This document shows, in pieces, positions 36,561-44,818 of a DNA stretch of 64,000 bases. Every line of letters starts with the position of its first letter. Position 1 is the stretch's first letter. The notes beneath the pieces are model-generated. The model searched no databases and was not told the origin of the DNA. It saw only the letters and a list, made by a program, of their open reading frames with translations. The stretch lies in the NCBI RefSeq assembly GCF_022828475.1, contig NZ_CP059557.1, positions 2,294,001 through 2,358,000 of the forward strand. The letters run 5' to 3'. This DNA is from Saccharopolyspora gloriosae. GTDB lineage: Bacteria > Actinomycetota > Actinomycetes > Mycobacteriales > Pseudonocardiaceae. A program made the translations under genes and the position numbers.

Positions 36561-38302
36561 CTCGTCTGTACGACGATCCGGCGACGTTCACCGAGGACAT
36601 GGTGGCCGGTTTTGTGGCCGCCAATCCCGGTTACGTGCGCGAGGTTCGCGGCGGAGTGGTGCGTGCGCGACGTGCGCGCCGCGGCAAGGTCGCCGTGGTC
36701 ACCGGCGGTGGATCCGGGCACTACCCGGCGTTCTGCGGTGTGGTCGGGCCTGGTTTCGCCGATGGCGCGGTGATCGGCAACATCTTCACGTCGCCGTCGG
36801 CGGAGGACGCCTATTCGGTGGCGAAGGCCGCCGACACCGGCGCGGGCGTGGTGTTCTCGTTCGGCAATTACGCCGGGGACAACATGAACTTCGGGCTGGC
36901 CGTGGAGCGGTTGCGCCGGGAGGGGATCGCCGCGCACAACGTGGTCGTCACCGACGACGTGGCGAGCGCTTCGGCTGCGGACATCGGCAAGCGGCGTGGC
37001 GTGGTGGGCGACTTCGTGGTGTTCAAGGTCGCCTCGGCCGCCGCGGAGGAGGGCTACGCGTTCGACGAGGTGGTGCGGGTCGCCGAGCACGCCAACGACC
37101 GCACCCGCAGCTTGGGCGTGGCCTTCGACGGCTGTACGTTGCCGGGCAGCCCGGAGCCGTTGTTCGAGGTTCCGGACGGCCGGATGGGGTTGGGACTGGG
37201 CATCCACGGCGAACCCGGAGTGTCCGAAGTGGACATGCCGAGTGCGGCGGATCTCGCCCGCACCCTCGTCGACGGGGTGCTCGCCGAAGCCCCCGAAGCG
37301 CCGGGTACCCGGCGGGTCGCGGCGATCCTCAATGGGCTCGGCGCCACGAAGTACGAGGAATTGTTCGTGGTGTGGAAGACCGCGTCGAGGCTGCTGGCCG
37401 AGGCCGGGGTCGAGGTGGTGGAGCCGGAGGTGGGCGAGCTGGTCACCAGCCTCGACATGGCCGGGTGCTCGCTGACGCTGACCTGGCTGGACCCGGAGCT
37501 GGAGCGGCTGTGGAGTGCGCCCGCCGACTCGCCCGCTTACCGCAAGGGAAGCATCGTCGAGTCCGATGCGGACGATGAGATCGTGGAAGAGGCGGCCGAG
37601 GTGGTCGCGGAGGCGACCGCCGTGGCTCCGCAGGTCGGTCAGGAAACGACGCGGCTCGTGGTCACCGGGCTGAGGTCGCTCAGCGAACTGTTGCACGCGG
37701 CCGAGGACGAGCTGGGCAGGCTCGACGCGGTGGCGGGCGACGGTGATCACGGCCGGGGCATGTCGCGGGGCAGTGGAGCCGCCCTGGAAGCCGGGGAACG
37801 CGCCGCGGGCGAAGGCGCCGGTCCCGCGGCGGTGCTGATGGCCGCCGGGGACGAGTGGGCGGCGAAGGCGGGCGGCACTTCGGGTGCGTTGTGGGGAGCG
37901 GGTTTGCGTTCCTTCGGGGATCTGCTGCCCGACGATCGGGAGGTCACGGCCTCCGACCTGCTCGCCGGGGCGCGAGCCGCGCTGGAGGCGGTGCAGCGCC
38001 TCGGCCGCGCCGAGGCGGGCGACAAGACGCTGGTGGACGCGCTGATCCCGTTCGTCGACACGCTCGACGCCGCGATTCGGGACGGTGCCGAAGCCGGTGC
38101 CGCCGTCCGGAAGGCGGCCGCGGAGGCGACGGCCGCAGCCGAGCGGACCGCCGAACTCACCCCGCGCACCGGGCGCGCGCGCCCGTTGGCCGAACGCAGC
38201 GTCGGCACCCCGGATCCCGGAGCCACGTCGCTGGCGATGGCGCTGAACCGGACCGTGGACGTCCTCGGTGGACAAGAACTCGACTCGACAGAGGTGAAGT
38301 GA
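36557..38302 (+). CDS. DhaK-DhaL fusion kinase (dihydroxyacetone/erythrulose kinase type)
   Basis: The 581-residue, ATP-dependent kinase starts at ATG 36557. The DhaK domain (about 1-335) shows [36 protein letters not shown] and the His in [10 protein letters not shown] that forms a hemiaminal with the ketone substrate. The DhaL domain (about 375-575) carries [13 protein letters not shown], whose Asp residues bind Mg-ATP, and GGTSGALWG. Family members act on dihydroxyacetone, or on D- or L-erythrulose in mycobacterial tetritol pathways. The RpiB-like isomerase next door favours a tetrulose substrate, which is inference. Confidence 0.92.
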   Translation: MTRLYDDPATFTEDMVAGFVAANPGYVREVRGGVVRARRARRGKVAVVTGGGSGHYPAFCGVVGPGFADGAVIGNIFTSPSAEDAYSVAKAADTGAGVVFSFGNYAGDNMNFGLAVERLRREGIAAHNVVVTDDVASASAADIGKRRGVVGDFVVFKVASAAAEEGYAFDEVVRVAEHANDRTRSLGVAFDGCTLPGSPEPLFEVPDGRMGLGLGIHGEPGVSEVDMPSAADLARTLVDGVLAEAPEAPGTRRVAAILNGLGATKYEELFVVWKTASRLLAEAGVEVVEPEVGELVTSLDMAGCSLTLTWLDPELERLWSAPADSPAYRKGSIVESDADDEIVEEAAEVVAEATAVAPQVGQETTRLVVTGLRSLSELLHAAEDELGRLDAVAGDGDHGRGMSRGSGAALEAGERAAGEGAGPAAVLMAAGDEWAAKAGGTSGALWGAGLRSFGDLLPDDREVTASDLLAGARAALEAVQRLGRAEAGDKTLVDALIPFVDTLDAAIRDGAEAGAAVRKAAAEATAAAERTAELTPRTGRARPLAERSVGTPDPGATSLAMALNRTVDVLGGQELDSTEVK

Positions 38303-38303
38303 G

Positions 38304-38786
38304 ATGGCGGAAAATCAAGGATGGCGTGTCGTGGTCGGTTCCGATGACGCGGGACTGGACTACAAGGACGTGCTCAAAGCCGACTTGGAGCAGGATCCCC
38401 GGGTGGCCTCGGTGGTCGACGTGGGCGTCGGTTCCGACGAGCACACCGACTACCCGCACGTAGCCGTCAACGCCGCGCGCAAGGTCGCCGCCGGCGAGGC
38501 CGATCGGGCGTTGCTGGTGTGCGGCACCGGGCTCGGCGTGGCGATCAGCGCGAACAAGGTGCCGGGGGTGCGGGCGGTGACCGCCCACGACAGCTACTCC
38601 GTGCAGCGATCGGTGCTGAGCAACAACGCTCAGGTGCTGTGCTTCGGACAGCGCGTCGTGGGCCTGGAACTGGCGCGGCTGCTCGCGGGGGAATGGCTGG
38701 ACCTGCACTTCGACGAGAGCTCGTCGTCGGCGAAGAAGGTCGCGGCGATCGGCGAGTACGAGCCCGACCCCGGCGCGGTGCGTTGA
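38304..38786 (+). CDS. RpiB/LacAB-family sugar-phosphate isomerase
   Basis: The 160-residue protein shows [14 protein letters not shown], the active-site Cys in [18 protein letters not shown], and the [19 protein letters not shown] segment of RpiB-type isomerases. These convert aldose and ketose phosphates: ribose 5-phosphate, or tetrose 4-phosphates as in EryI of Brucella and DerI of mycobacteria. Location directly after a DhaK-DhaL kinase suggests erythrulose 4-phosphate to erythrose 4-phosphate. ATG is 1 nt after the kinase stop; the stop overlaps the next TTG. Confidence 0.9.
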   Translation: MAENQGWRVVVGSDDAGLDYKDVLKADLEQDPRVASVVDVGVGSDEHTDYPHVAVNAARKVAAGEADRALLVCGTGLGVAISANKVPGVRAVTAHDSYSVQRSVLSNNAQVLCFGQRVVGLELARLLAGEWLDLHFDESSSSAKKVAAIGEYEPDPGAVR

Positions 38787-39421
38787 GCTCGCTCCTGGAG
38801 GAGGAACGGGCGGAGGTCATCCGCATCGCCCAGAAGATGATCACCGATGGTCTGGTGGTGGGCACTTCGGGCAATGTGTCGCTGCGCAGCGGTGAGCTGG
38901 TGGCGGTGACCCCGTCCGGGGTGGATTACGACGAGCTCACCGTCGCCGGCGTCCCGGTGGTGCGGCTCGACGGCACCGTCGTCGACGGTGAGCTCGCGCC
39001 GACCTCCGAGTTGCCGATGCACCTGACCGCGTACGCCGATCACGCGGCGGACGCCGTGGTGCACACGCATTCCTTGCACGCCACGGCGTTGTCGTTGCTG
39101 CGCGACGATGTTCCGGCGGTGCACTACCAGCTCGCGGAGATGGGCGGGGTGGTGCGGGTCGCCGAGTACGCGACGTTCGGCACCGACCGGCTCGCCGAGA
39201 ACATGTCGGCTGCGTTGGAGGGTCGTGGTGCGTGCGTGCTGCGCAACCACGGCACGGTGGCGGTCGGGTCGACGCTCGCCCGCGCCTACAACCGGGCGCG
39301 GCAGCTGGAGTGGCTCTGCGAGCTGTGGCTGACCGCGCAGCGCGCGGGCCAACCCCGGTTGCTCGACGACGTCGAGCTGACCCGCTGCGCCCAGCAGTTC
39401 CAGCACGCCACCCGAAGCTGA
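38783..39421 (+). CDS. Class II aldolase/adducin family protein (FucA-like)
   Basis: The 212-residue protein begins at TTG 38783 in a TTGA overlap with the isomerase stop. GTSGNVSLR (phosphate binding), TSELPMH with the catalytic Glu, [11 protein letters not shown] with two zinc His, and [11 protein letters not shown] with the third give a complete metal site. Relatives cleave fuculose or ribulose 1-phosphates, or decarboxylate 3-oxo-tetronate 4-phosphates (OtnC). It is the last gene of the operon, followed by two hairpins. Which carbon bond it cuts cannot be read from sequence. Confidence 0.9.
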   Translation: MSSLLEEERAEVIRIAQKMITDGLVVGTSGNVSLRSGELVAVTPSGVDYDELTVAGVPVVRLDGTVVDGELAPTSELPMHLTAYADHAADAVVHTHSLHATALSLLRDDVPAVHYQLAEMGGVVRVAEYATFGTDRLAENMSAALEGRGACVLRNHGTVAVGSTLARAYNRARQLEWLCELWLTAQRAGQPRLLDDVELTRCAQQFQHATRS

Positions 39422-39455
39422 GGCTCCCCGCGTCGCGAGCTCCCGGCTCGATCCA

Positions 39456-39501
39456 GGTGAACAGCCCATGCGACCGATCACGGGCAAATGGGCCATTCAC
39501 C
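39456..39501. terminator. Hairpin of the GGTGAA...TTCACC family
   Basis: GGTGAACAGCCCAT (39456-39469) pairs with ATGGGCCATTCACC (39488-39501) with two mismatches. It lies after the aldolase stop and between convergent genes, so termination is likely. Its ends are like those of the hairpin at 47093-47138 and the flanks of the IS30 element. Confidence 0.6.
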
Positions 39502-39519
39502 TGATGGCGTCGACGGAAT

Positions 39520-39562
39520 GAGTGCCTCCTTCGCCCGTTCGCATCGGGTGAAGGAGGCGCTC
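39520..39562. terminator. 18-bp hairpin with CCTCCTTCGCCCG arm
   Basis: GAGTGCCTCCTTCGCCCG (39520-39537) pairs along its full length with 39545-39562 (two G-T wobbles) around a 7-nt loop. It lies just after the stop of the minus-strand dehydrogenase gene. The arm sequence recurs in the hairpin at 47093-47138. Confidence 0.65.
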
Positions 39563-39575
39563 ACCCGGAGGCTGC

Positions 39576-40439
39576 TCAGGCTTGGTTCCGGGGGAAGGAG
39601 GCGAAGTAGGCCGCCGCCATGTCCTTGTCCCCGTGTCCCGCCTCGGCGGCGCGGGCGAAGCGGGCACGGACCGCTTCGGCGACGTCGAGGTGCAGTCCAT
39701 CGGCGGCTTCGGCGATCAACCCGGCGTCCTTGCGGGCACCGTCCACAGTGAACGCGGGGGTGAAGTCGCCGTTGAGGATGGCGCTTCCCTTGATGTGCGC
39801 GTACGGGGAGTCGACCGCGCCGCCCTCGATGGCCTCCAAGAACCGCCGAGGATCGACGCCGAGGGAGTCGGCGAGCGCGATCGACTCGCCGACCGCGTTG
39901 GTCAACGCCAGCACCCAGTTGTTCGTGGCGAGCTTGAGCCGTGTCCCGTCCCCGTGCGCCGCATCGGTGCCCAGCCACAGGGTGCGGCCGCCGACCGCGT
40001 CGAACACCGGCTGCGCCCGGTCGCGGACGTGTTCGGCGCCTGCCGCGAGCACCGTCAACGTGCCCTGCACCGCGGGGCCGCGAGTACCGAGCACGGGGGC
40101 GTCCACCAGCGTGAGGTCGCCCGCGACGTCGGCGACCTTCGACAGTCCGTCCAGCCCGACGGTCGCCATCTGCAGCCATGGGGTGCCCGCGGGCAGTCGC
40201 GCGGCTGCGGCGCGGCCCGCTTCCACCGTCGCATCCGCGTCCAGCAGCATCGTGACGAGCAGGTCCGCGCCGCGGGCCGCGTCGGCGGGGCTCTCGGCGA
40301 CGGTGGCTCCGTCGGCGGTCAGTTCTTCCGCGCGGGCGCGGGTCCGGTTCCAGGCGCGCACGGCGAAACCGTTCGCGAGCAGGTTGCGCACCATCGGAGC
40401 GCCCATCGTCCCGGTTCCGAGGAAGGCCACGGTCGTCAT
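39576..40439 (-). CDS. 3-hydroxyacid dehydrogenase family protein (6PGDH-like NAD-binding)
   Basis: The 287-residue protein starts at ATG 40439 with a GAGGTG site. MTTVAFLGTGTMGAPMVRNL is the Rossmann glycine motif. LVDAPVLGTRGPAVQGTL is the substrate-binding signature of beta-hydroxyacid dehydrogenases, and the catalytic Lys lies in TRLKLATNNWVLA. Members include 3-hydroxyisobutyrate and tartronate semialdehyde reductases and imine reductases. Substrate unknown. It converges on the carbohydrate operon and could serve it, but it is separated by two hairpins. An in-frame N-terminal extension of 81 residues is rejected because it lacks similarity. Confidence 0.88.
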   Translation of the reverse strand: MTTVAFLGTGTMGAPMVRNLLANGFAVRAWNRTRARAEELTADGATVAESPADAARGADLLVTMLLDADATVEAGRAAAARLPAGTPWLQMATVGLDGLSKVADVAGDLTLVDAPVLGTRGPAVQGTLTVLAAGAEHVRDRAQPVFDAVGGRTLWLGTDAAHGDGTRLKLATNNWVLALTNAVGESIALADSLGVDPRRFLEAIEGGAVDSPYAHIKGSAILNGDFTPAFTVDGARKDAGLIAEAADGLHLDVAEAVRARFARAAEAGHGDKDMAAAYFASFPRNQA

Positions 40440-40699
40440 CGCTGCACCTCGACATGTCGTGATCGTCCGGGCGGGAAATCGCCCGGCCCGATTGTGCGGC
40501 ATCGCCCACCGCGGCACCCGGAGGCCCGCACGTGCCGACCGGTCCGCTCGACGTGGATTCGCGGTCGCGATCCGGATGGTGGCGCGATGGTCGCGGCCCG
40601 GTATCGCGTTGGTGTGAAAGGAGATTCTTGGGGTAGCGGGCTGCGATACCGTCCGGGTGGGTCGTGCAGTCGATCCGGACAAGTCGAAAGGAAGCCACC
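40440..40699. other. Divergent intergenic region
   Basis: The 260-bp gap between the dehydrogenase and hydrolase genes carries a perfect hairpin CCGGGCG (40467-40473) with CGCCCGG (40480-40486) in the leader of the minus-strand gene. A GAAAGGAAG ribosome site serves the hydrolase. No clear sigma-70 hexamers are seen. Confidence 0.4.
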
Positions 40700-41527
40700 G
40701 TGCAGGAGTGGGAACTCGGTCGAGTCCACCGCAGCAGCATCGGCGATGTTCGCTGGGATCGACTCGGCGAACCGGAGAAGGAACCGGTCGTGCTCTTGCA
40801 CGGGACGCCTTTCTCCTCTTTCGTCTGGCGGGGCGTCGCCCGCGCCCTCGCGCCGCATTTCCGGGTGTACGTCTGGGACATGCCCGGTTACGGCGCTTCG
40901 GAGAAGTACACCGGCCAGGACGTTTCGCTGGCCGCGCAGGGCGAGGTCTTCGCGGAACTACTGGAGCACTGGGAATTGGAGCGGCCCGCCGTGGTCGCGC
41001 ACGATTTCGGCGGTGCCGTCGCGTTGCGCGCGAACCTGCTGCACGGAGCCGATTACGAACGGCTCGCGGTCGTTGATCCGGTCGCGCTCGCGCCGTGGGG
41101 TTCGCCGTTGTTCCGCCTGGTGGGCCGGCACGTCGAGGTTTTCGAACAGCTGCCGCCGGCCATCCACCGGGCGTTGGTGCGCGAGTACATCAGGTCGGCA
41201 AGCCACCGCGGCCTCGGAGAGTCCACTGTGGACGCATTGACCGAGCCGTGGCTCGGAGAGTCCGGCCAGCCCGCGTTCTACCGCCAGATCGCCCAAGCCG
41301 ATCAACGGTTCACCGACGAGGTGCAGGGCTCCTACGGGACGCTTCGGATGCCGACGATCGTGTGCTGGGGCGCGGAGGACACCTGGATCCCGGTGCAGAA
41401 GGGGCACGAACTGGCCGCGTTGGTGCCCGGAGCCGACCTGCGGGTGATCTCCGGCGCCGGGCACCTCGTCCAAGAGGACGCCCCCGCCGAACTCACCGCG
41501 GCACTGTTCGCGTTCCTCCGGAGCTGA
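40700..41527 (+). CDS. Alpha/beta hydrolase with Asp nucleophile (haloalkane dehalogenase/epoxide hydrolase type)
   Basis: The 275-residue protein starts at GTG 40700 (MQEWELGRVHRSSIGD). The oxyanion region is VVLLHGTPFSSFVW. The nucleophile elbow reads VVAHDFGGAVAL, so Asp replaces the Ser of esterases, as in haloalkane dehalogenases and epoxide hydrolases. The acid lies in WGAEDTWIP and the His in SGAGHLVQEDAP. The substrate is unknown; halide-binding Trp residues cannot be confirmed without a structure. No operon partners. Confidence 0.85.
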   Translation: MQEWELGRVHRSSIGDVRWDRLGEPEKEPVVLLHGTPFSSFVWRGVARALAPHFRVYVWDMPGYGASEKYTGQDVSLAAQGEVFAELLEHWELERPAVVAHDFGGAVALRANLLHGADYERLAVVDPVALAPWGSPLFRLVGRHVEVFEQLPPAIHRALVREYIRSASHRGLGESTVDALTEPWLGESGQPAFYRQIAQADQRFTDEVQGSYGTLRMPTIVCWGAEDTWIPVQKGHELAALVPGADLRVISGAGHLVQEDAPAELTAALFAFLRS

Positions 41528-41625
41528 GCCCCCCCACAGAGGTACCGCGACGTTCGGAACCGTCCGTTAATCGCGAGGTCATCGCAGGTCACCGCGCCGA
41601 AACATGCTCAGTGCAGAGTTGAGCC

Positions 41626-42930
41626 ATGACAGCTGCACAGCACCGCGAAGCTCCGGCGAAGCGTGGCCGGGGGACCTGGACGCGTGAAGTGATCGAGCTG
41701 GCCCTGCTGTGCGTGACCGCCGGTGTCGCGCACCTGGTCATCGCCGGGCTGCGGACCTTCGACACCGGGGCTTACCTGCTCATCACCCTCGGCGCGCTGC
41801 TCATGGCGGGAGCCGCCGCGCGGCACATGTGGGTGCACCGGCCGCGGGCCGTCGCGGACGAACGGACCCCGGGACCGGAACTCGTCGCGCGTCCTCGCGC
41901 TTTGTGGCGGCTGCGCGCCTCGGTGACCGACACTCCCGGCCGGCTCGCCGAAATCGCCGCCGGATTGGCCGGGCTGGGCGGCAACATCCGCACCGTGCAC
42001 GTCCACCCCGTCGAGGACGGGGCGGTCGACGAGGTGCTGGTGCACGTGCCCGAGACGGTCGGCGCGGACGAACTGGTGCAGGCCGTTATCGACGCGGGCG
42101 GCCGGGACGTCACCGCCTCTCCCGCGGACGTGCGGGAGCTCGACGACGTACCGGCCCGGGCGTTGAACCTCGCCGCGGGCTTGGTCGACGGGCGCGGCGA
42201 CCTGGTCCGGGCGCTGCTCGGCACGCTAGGGCCGGCCGAGGTGAGCTGGCAGGAGGAACCGCACGCGGACACCGGGATCGACGGTGCCGCCGGGCGGGTG
42301 CTGTGCCTGTCCGCGCCGGGCGGTGGCGTGCTGGTGCTGGAACGGGCCGGTGCCTCGTTCACCCCGGCGGAGTTCGCGCGGGCGCGGGCGATGGTGGAAC
42401 TGGCCGCGACCTGCCGCGGACGCCTGCGGCCGGAGGCCGACACGATCAGCACCACCGGCGGCGAGGAACTCACCGTCCGCCTCGCCGATCGCGACGATCT
42501 GAACCTGGTCACCGAGTTCCACACCCGGTGCTCGGCCGCCGCGCGGTACCGCCGCTACTTCGGCCCCGGACCGGCCGGTGACAGCGGCGTGCTGCGGCTG
42601 CTCACTCCGGCGCTGGGCCGCTCGCTGCTGGTGCAGGACCCGGACGGTGAGGTCGTGGCGATGGGGAATCTGATGCGCGACGCGCGGTCGGCCGAGGTGG
42701 CGCTGCTGGTGCGCGACGACTGGCAGCGCCGCGGTATCGGCGCGCAGCTGGCCGGGAAGCTGATCGAGCAGGCCGTGGCGTCCGGCATGGACGCGGTCCA
42801 GGCGCACACCCACGTCGACAACACCGCCATCGCCCGCACCCTGCGCGCCGCCGGCCTGAAGCTGGTCGGTGTCCCCGAACCGGGGGAGTGGAGCTGGTCC
42901 CGTTCGCTCACGGCCGCTCCGGCACGCTGA
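41626..42930 (+). CDS. Membrane-anchored ACT-GNAT fusion acetyltransferase
   Basis: The 434-residue protein combines two transmembrane helices (about 24-42 and 47-66), an ACT amino-acid-binding domain (about 93-165: RLRASVTDTPGRLAEIAAGL, GGNIRTVHVHPVE) and a C-terminal GNAT domain (about 280-425). The acetyl-CoA-binding loop is DDWQRRGIGAQLAGKLIEQA. Soluble ACT-GNAT protein lysine acetyltransferases controlled by amino acids are known from actinomycetes. The membrane anchor here is an extra feature. It may couple amino-acid status to protein acetylation; targets are unknown. The element copy 3 follows its stop by 25 nt. Confidence 0.85.
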   Translation: MTAAQHREAPAKRGRGTWTREVIELALLCVTAGVAHLVIAGLRTFDTGAYLLITLGALLMAGAAARHMWVHRPRAVADERTPGPELVARPRALWRLRASVTDTPGRLAEIAAGLAGLGGNIRTVHVHPVEDGAVDEVLVHVPETVGADELVQAVIDAGGRDVTASPADVRELDDVPARALNLAAGLVDGRGDLVRALLGTLGPAEVSWQEEPHADTGIDGAAGRVLCLSAPGGGVLVLERAGASFTPAEFARARAMVELAATCRGRLRPEADTISTTGGEELTVRLADRDDLNLVTEFHTRCSAAARYRRYFGPGPAGDSGVLRLLTPALGRSLLVQDPDGEVVAMGNLMRDARSAEVALLVRDDWQRRGIGAQLAGKLIEQAVASGMDAVQAHTHVDNTAIARTLRAAGLKLVGVPEPGEWSWSRSLTAAPAR

Positions 42931-42955
42931 GGGGCCTTTCCGCGTGGCCCGCGCA

Positions 42956-43080
42956 GGTGTCCGGGTGGCGGAACCTCAACTGTCTTCTCGCGGCGGGACC
43001 TTTTTCCGTGGCTCCGCCACGGGGGAGAAGCCGTCCTCGCGAGAAGACGGCTGAGAATCCGCCGGTGGTCGGCCTGCTTG
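42956..43080 (+). repeat. Dispersed palindromic element, copy 3
   Basis: CTCAACTGTCTTCTCGC (42975-42991) pairs with 43039-43055 with one mismatch and one wobble. The inner CTTTTTCC pairs with the purine run before GAAG, and the apical GTGGC-TCC-GCCAC is identical to copies 1 and 4. The 5' flank GGGTGGCGGAACC and 3' flank CCGCCGGTGGTCGG are conserved. The stem sequence TGTCTTCTC replaces GCTTCCTC of copy 1 on both arms, so pairing is maintained. No second hairpin follows. Confidence 0.83.
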
Positions 43081-43181
43081 GCTGGTCACTCGCCGCTGGC
43101 AGAGACAACGACCGCAAGGTCATTCCGCGAGGCCCGAGATCTGTGGCGGCGATCCGGGTGTGCGGGCGTCATGCTGGGGCG

Positions 43182-43514
43182 ATGGACGAGGACGTCATCC
43201 CGATTCTCCGTGTCGAAGCGGCCGACGTGGCGGTCAAGTGGTACGAGCTGCTGGGGTTCACCGCCCAGTGGGAGCACCGCTTCGAGCCGCACCTGCCCGC
43301 GTTCGTCGAGGTCATGCGCGGACGAGTGCGCCTGTTCCTGTCCGAGCACGAAGGCGATGCCCGCCCGGGGACGCTCATCTACCTGCGGGTCGACGACGTG
43401 GACACGATCGCCGCCGGGTTCGGCATGCGCCCGGAATCCACGCCGTGGGCACGGGAGATCGAACTGCACGACCCGGACGGCAACCGCCTGCGCATCGGCA
43501 CCCCGCTGGGCTGA
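43182..43514 (+). CDS. VOC/glyoxalase superfamily protein
   Basis: The 110-residue protein is read from ATG 43182 (MDEDVIPILRVEAADVAVKW). YELLGFTAQWEHRFEPHLPA and IELHDPDGNRLRIG are the usual vicinal-oxygen-chelate strands, similar to bleomycin-resistance-type binding proteins. The ribosome site is weak. The open frame extends 98 residues upstream through the palindromic element, which is not coding. Activity is unknown; such proteins bind drugs or act as small metalloenzymes after dimerisation. Confidence 0.82.
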   Translation: MDEDVIPILRVEAADVAVKWYELLGFTAQWEHRFEPHLPAFVEVMRGRVRLFLSEHEGDARPGTLIYLRVDDVDTIAAGFGMRPESTPWAREIELHDPDGNRLRIGTPLG

Positions 43515-43554
43515 GCGCCGACGGGAGAACCGCCGTGGTGCGGGGGAAAGCCGC

Positions 43555-44661
43555 TCACCAGGCCCGGTCGGTGGCGGCGGTGAGCAGTTCCCCGAGCATG
43601 TCGCGCACGTTGCCCGGCGCCCGCATCCCGTCCAGCGCCCCCCGGGCCGATGCCGCACGGCTGCTGATGAGCCGTTCGCACTCGGCGAGCGCCCCGCTGT
43701 CCACGATGATCGATTGGATCCGCCGCACCTGGTCGTCGTCGAGGTCGCCCGCTGCGAAAGCGCGGTCGATCTCCGCCAGCTGCGCGGCGTCGGCCCGCCG
43801 CCGAGTGGTGGCCAGCAGCACGGTGGGCTTGCGAGTCCGCAGGTCGTCGCCGACGGGTTTGCCGGTGATCGTGGCGTCGCCGAACACGCCGAGCACATCG
43901 TCGCGCAGCTGGAACGCCTCGCCCAGCGGCAGCGCGTAGGCCGTGTAGGAGTCGAGCAGGTCCGCGTCGGCTCCGGCGAGCAGTCCGCCCAAGTGCAGCG
44001 GGCGCTCGATGGTGTACTTCGCGGTCTTGTAGTGAATGATCGTGCACGCCCGCTCCACCGAGTGCGTGGATCGGGCCTGCTCGGCTACGTCGAGGTACTG
44101 GCCGAGCACAAGCTCCGCGAACGACTGCGCCACCATCGGCTGCACGGCCGCCAGCCGCTGCGGCGGGAGGCCGCTGGAGCCGAGCAGCTCGTGGAACCAG
44201 GCCAGGCACAGGTCGCCCAGCAGCAGCGCCACCGAGGTGCCGAACAGCTCTGAGGAACCCCGCATCCGCTCGGCGTGGTGCAGGTCGGCGTGCTGGCGGT
44301 GCAAGGACGGAGCGCCGCGGCGGGTGTCGCTCTCGTCGATGATGTCGTCGTGGATCAGCGCGAACGCGTGCAGCAGCTCCAGGGCCGCGGCGGCGGCGAT
44401 GATTCCGGCGTCGTCGGGGTCGCCGCCTGCGCCGCGCCAGCCCCAGTAACAGAACGCGGGCCGCAGTCGCTTGCCACCGATCAGGAAAGTGCGCAGCGTG
44501 TCGATCGCCGCGGCCCACTGCGCCCGGCCCGCGTCGTCGGCGGCCATCGCGCGGTAGCGGTCCTCCTGCGTGTCGAGGAACCGGGCGAGGGCCGCGTCGA
44601 CGCGTTCTCGCACCCCGTCGACGTCCACCGGGTGGGGCGGGGCGGGGAACGTGGTGGTCAT
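43555..44661 (-). CDS. Polyprenyl (prenyl) diphosphate synthase
   Basis: The 368-residue protein starts at ATG 44661 with a GGGAG site. The first Asp-rich motif is LIHDDIIDESDTRRG and the second is LRDDVLGVFGD, with GGKRLRP for substrate binding. It elongates allylic diphosphates with isopentenyl diphosphate. Two large residues before the first motif (HAFALIH) suggest limited chain length such as GGPP, but product size cannot be fixed. No terpene cyclase or carotenoid gene is adjacent, so it may supply general isoprenoids. Confidence 0.9.
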   Translation of the reverse strand: MTTTFPAPPHPVDVDGVRERVDAALARFLDTQEDRYRAMAADDAGRAQWAAAIDTLRTFLIGGKRLRPAFCYWGWRGAGGDPDDAGIIAAAAALELLHAFALIHDDIIDESDTRRGAPSLHRQHADLHHAERMRGSSELFGTSVALLLGDLCLAWFHELLGSSGLPPQRLAAVQPMVAQSFAELVLGQYLDVAEQARSTHSVERACTIIHYKTAKYTIERPLHLGGLLAGADADLLDSYTAYALPLGEAFQLRDDVLGVFGDATITGKPVGDDLRTRKPTVLLATTRRRADAAQLAEIDRAFAAGDLDDDQVRRIQSIIVDSGALAECERLISSRAASARGALDGMRAPGNVRDMLGELLTAATDRAW

Positions 44662-44818
44662 CTGGGTACTCCCTGGAGCTGTGAATCGTTCGGCCCACGT
44701 GGAGGGGCCGTCCACAAAACTAGGGTTCGCGAGGCGTGCGGGCATCGGCCGTTGTGCCCGTGATGATCTCCGCCGAACGGTCGGCCGTTCGGCTGTTTCC
44801 GAGCCGTTCGGCCGAGGT
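44662..44818. other. Intergenic region with TetR terminator hairpin
   Basis: About 155 bp between the TetR stop and the prenyl synthase start, both on the minus strand. GCCGAACGG (44772-44780) and CCGTTCGGC (44785-44793) form a perfect 9-bp hairpin with a TCGG loop, a likely terminator for the TetR gene. The rest probably carries the prenyl synthase promoter; no clear hexamers are seen. Confidence 0.5.

Noticed and set aside
36557-37578. FGGY-DhaK read-through as a genuine fusion protein of 827 residues
   Set aside because: The tail is the out-of-phase translation of dhaK and has no family character; a one-base homopolymer error explains it better.
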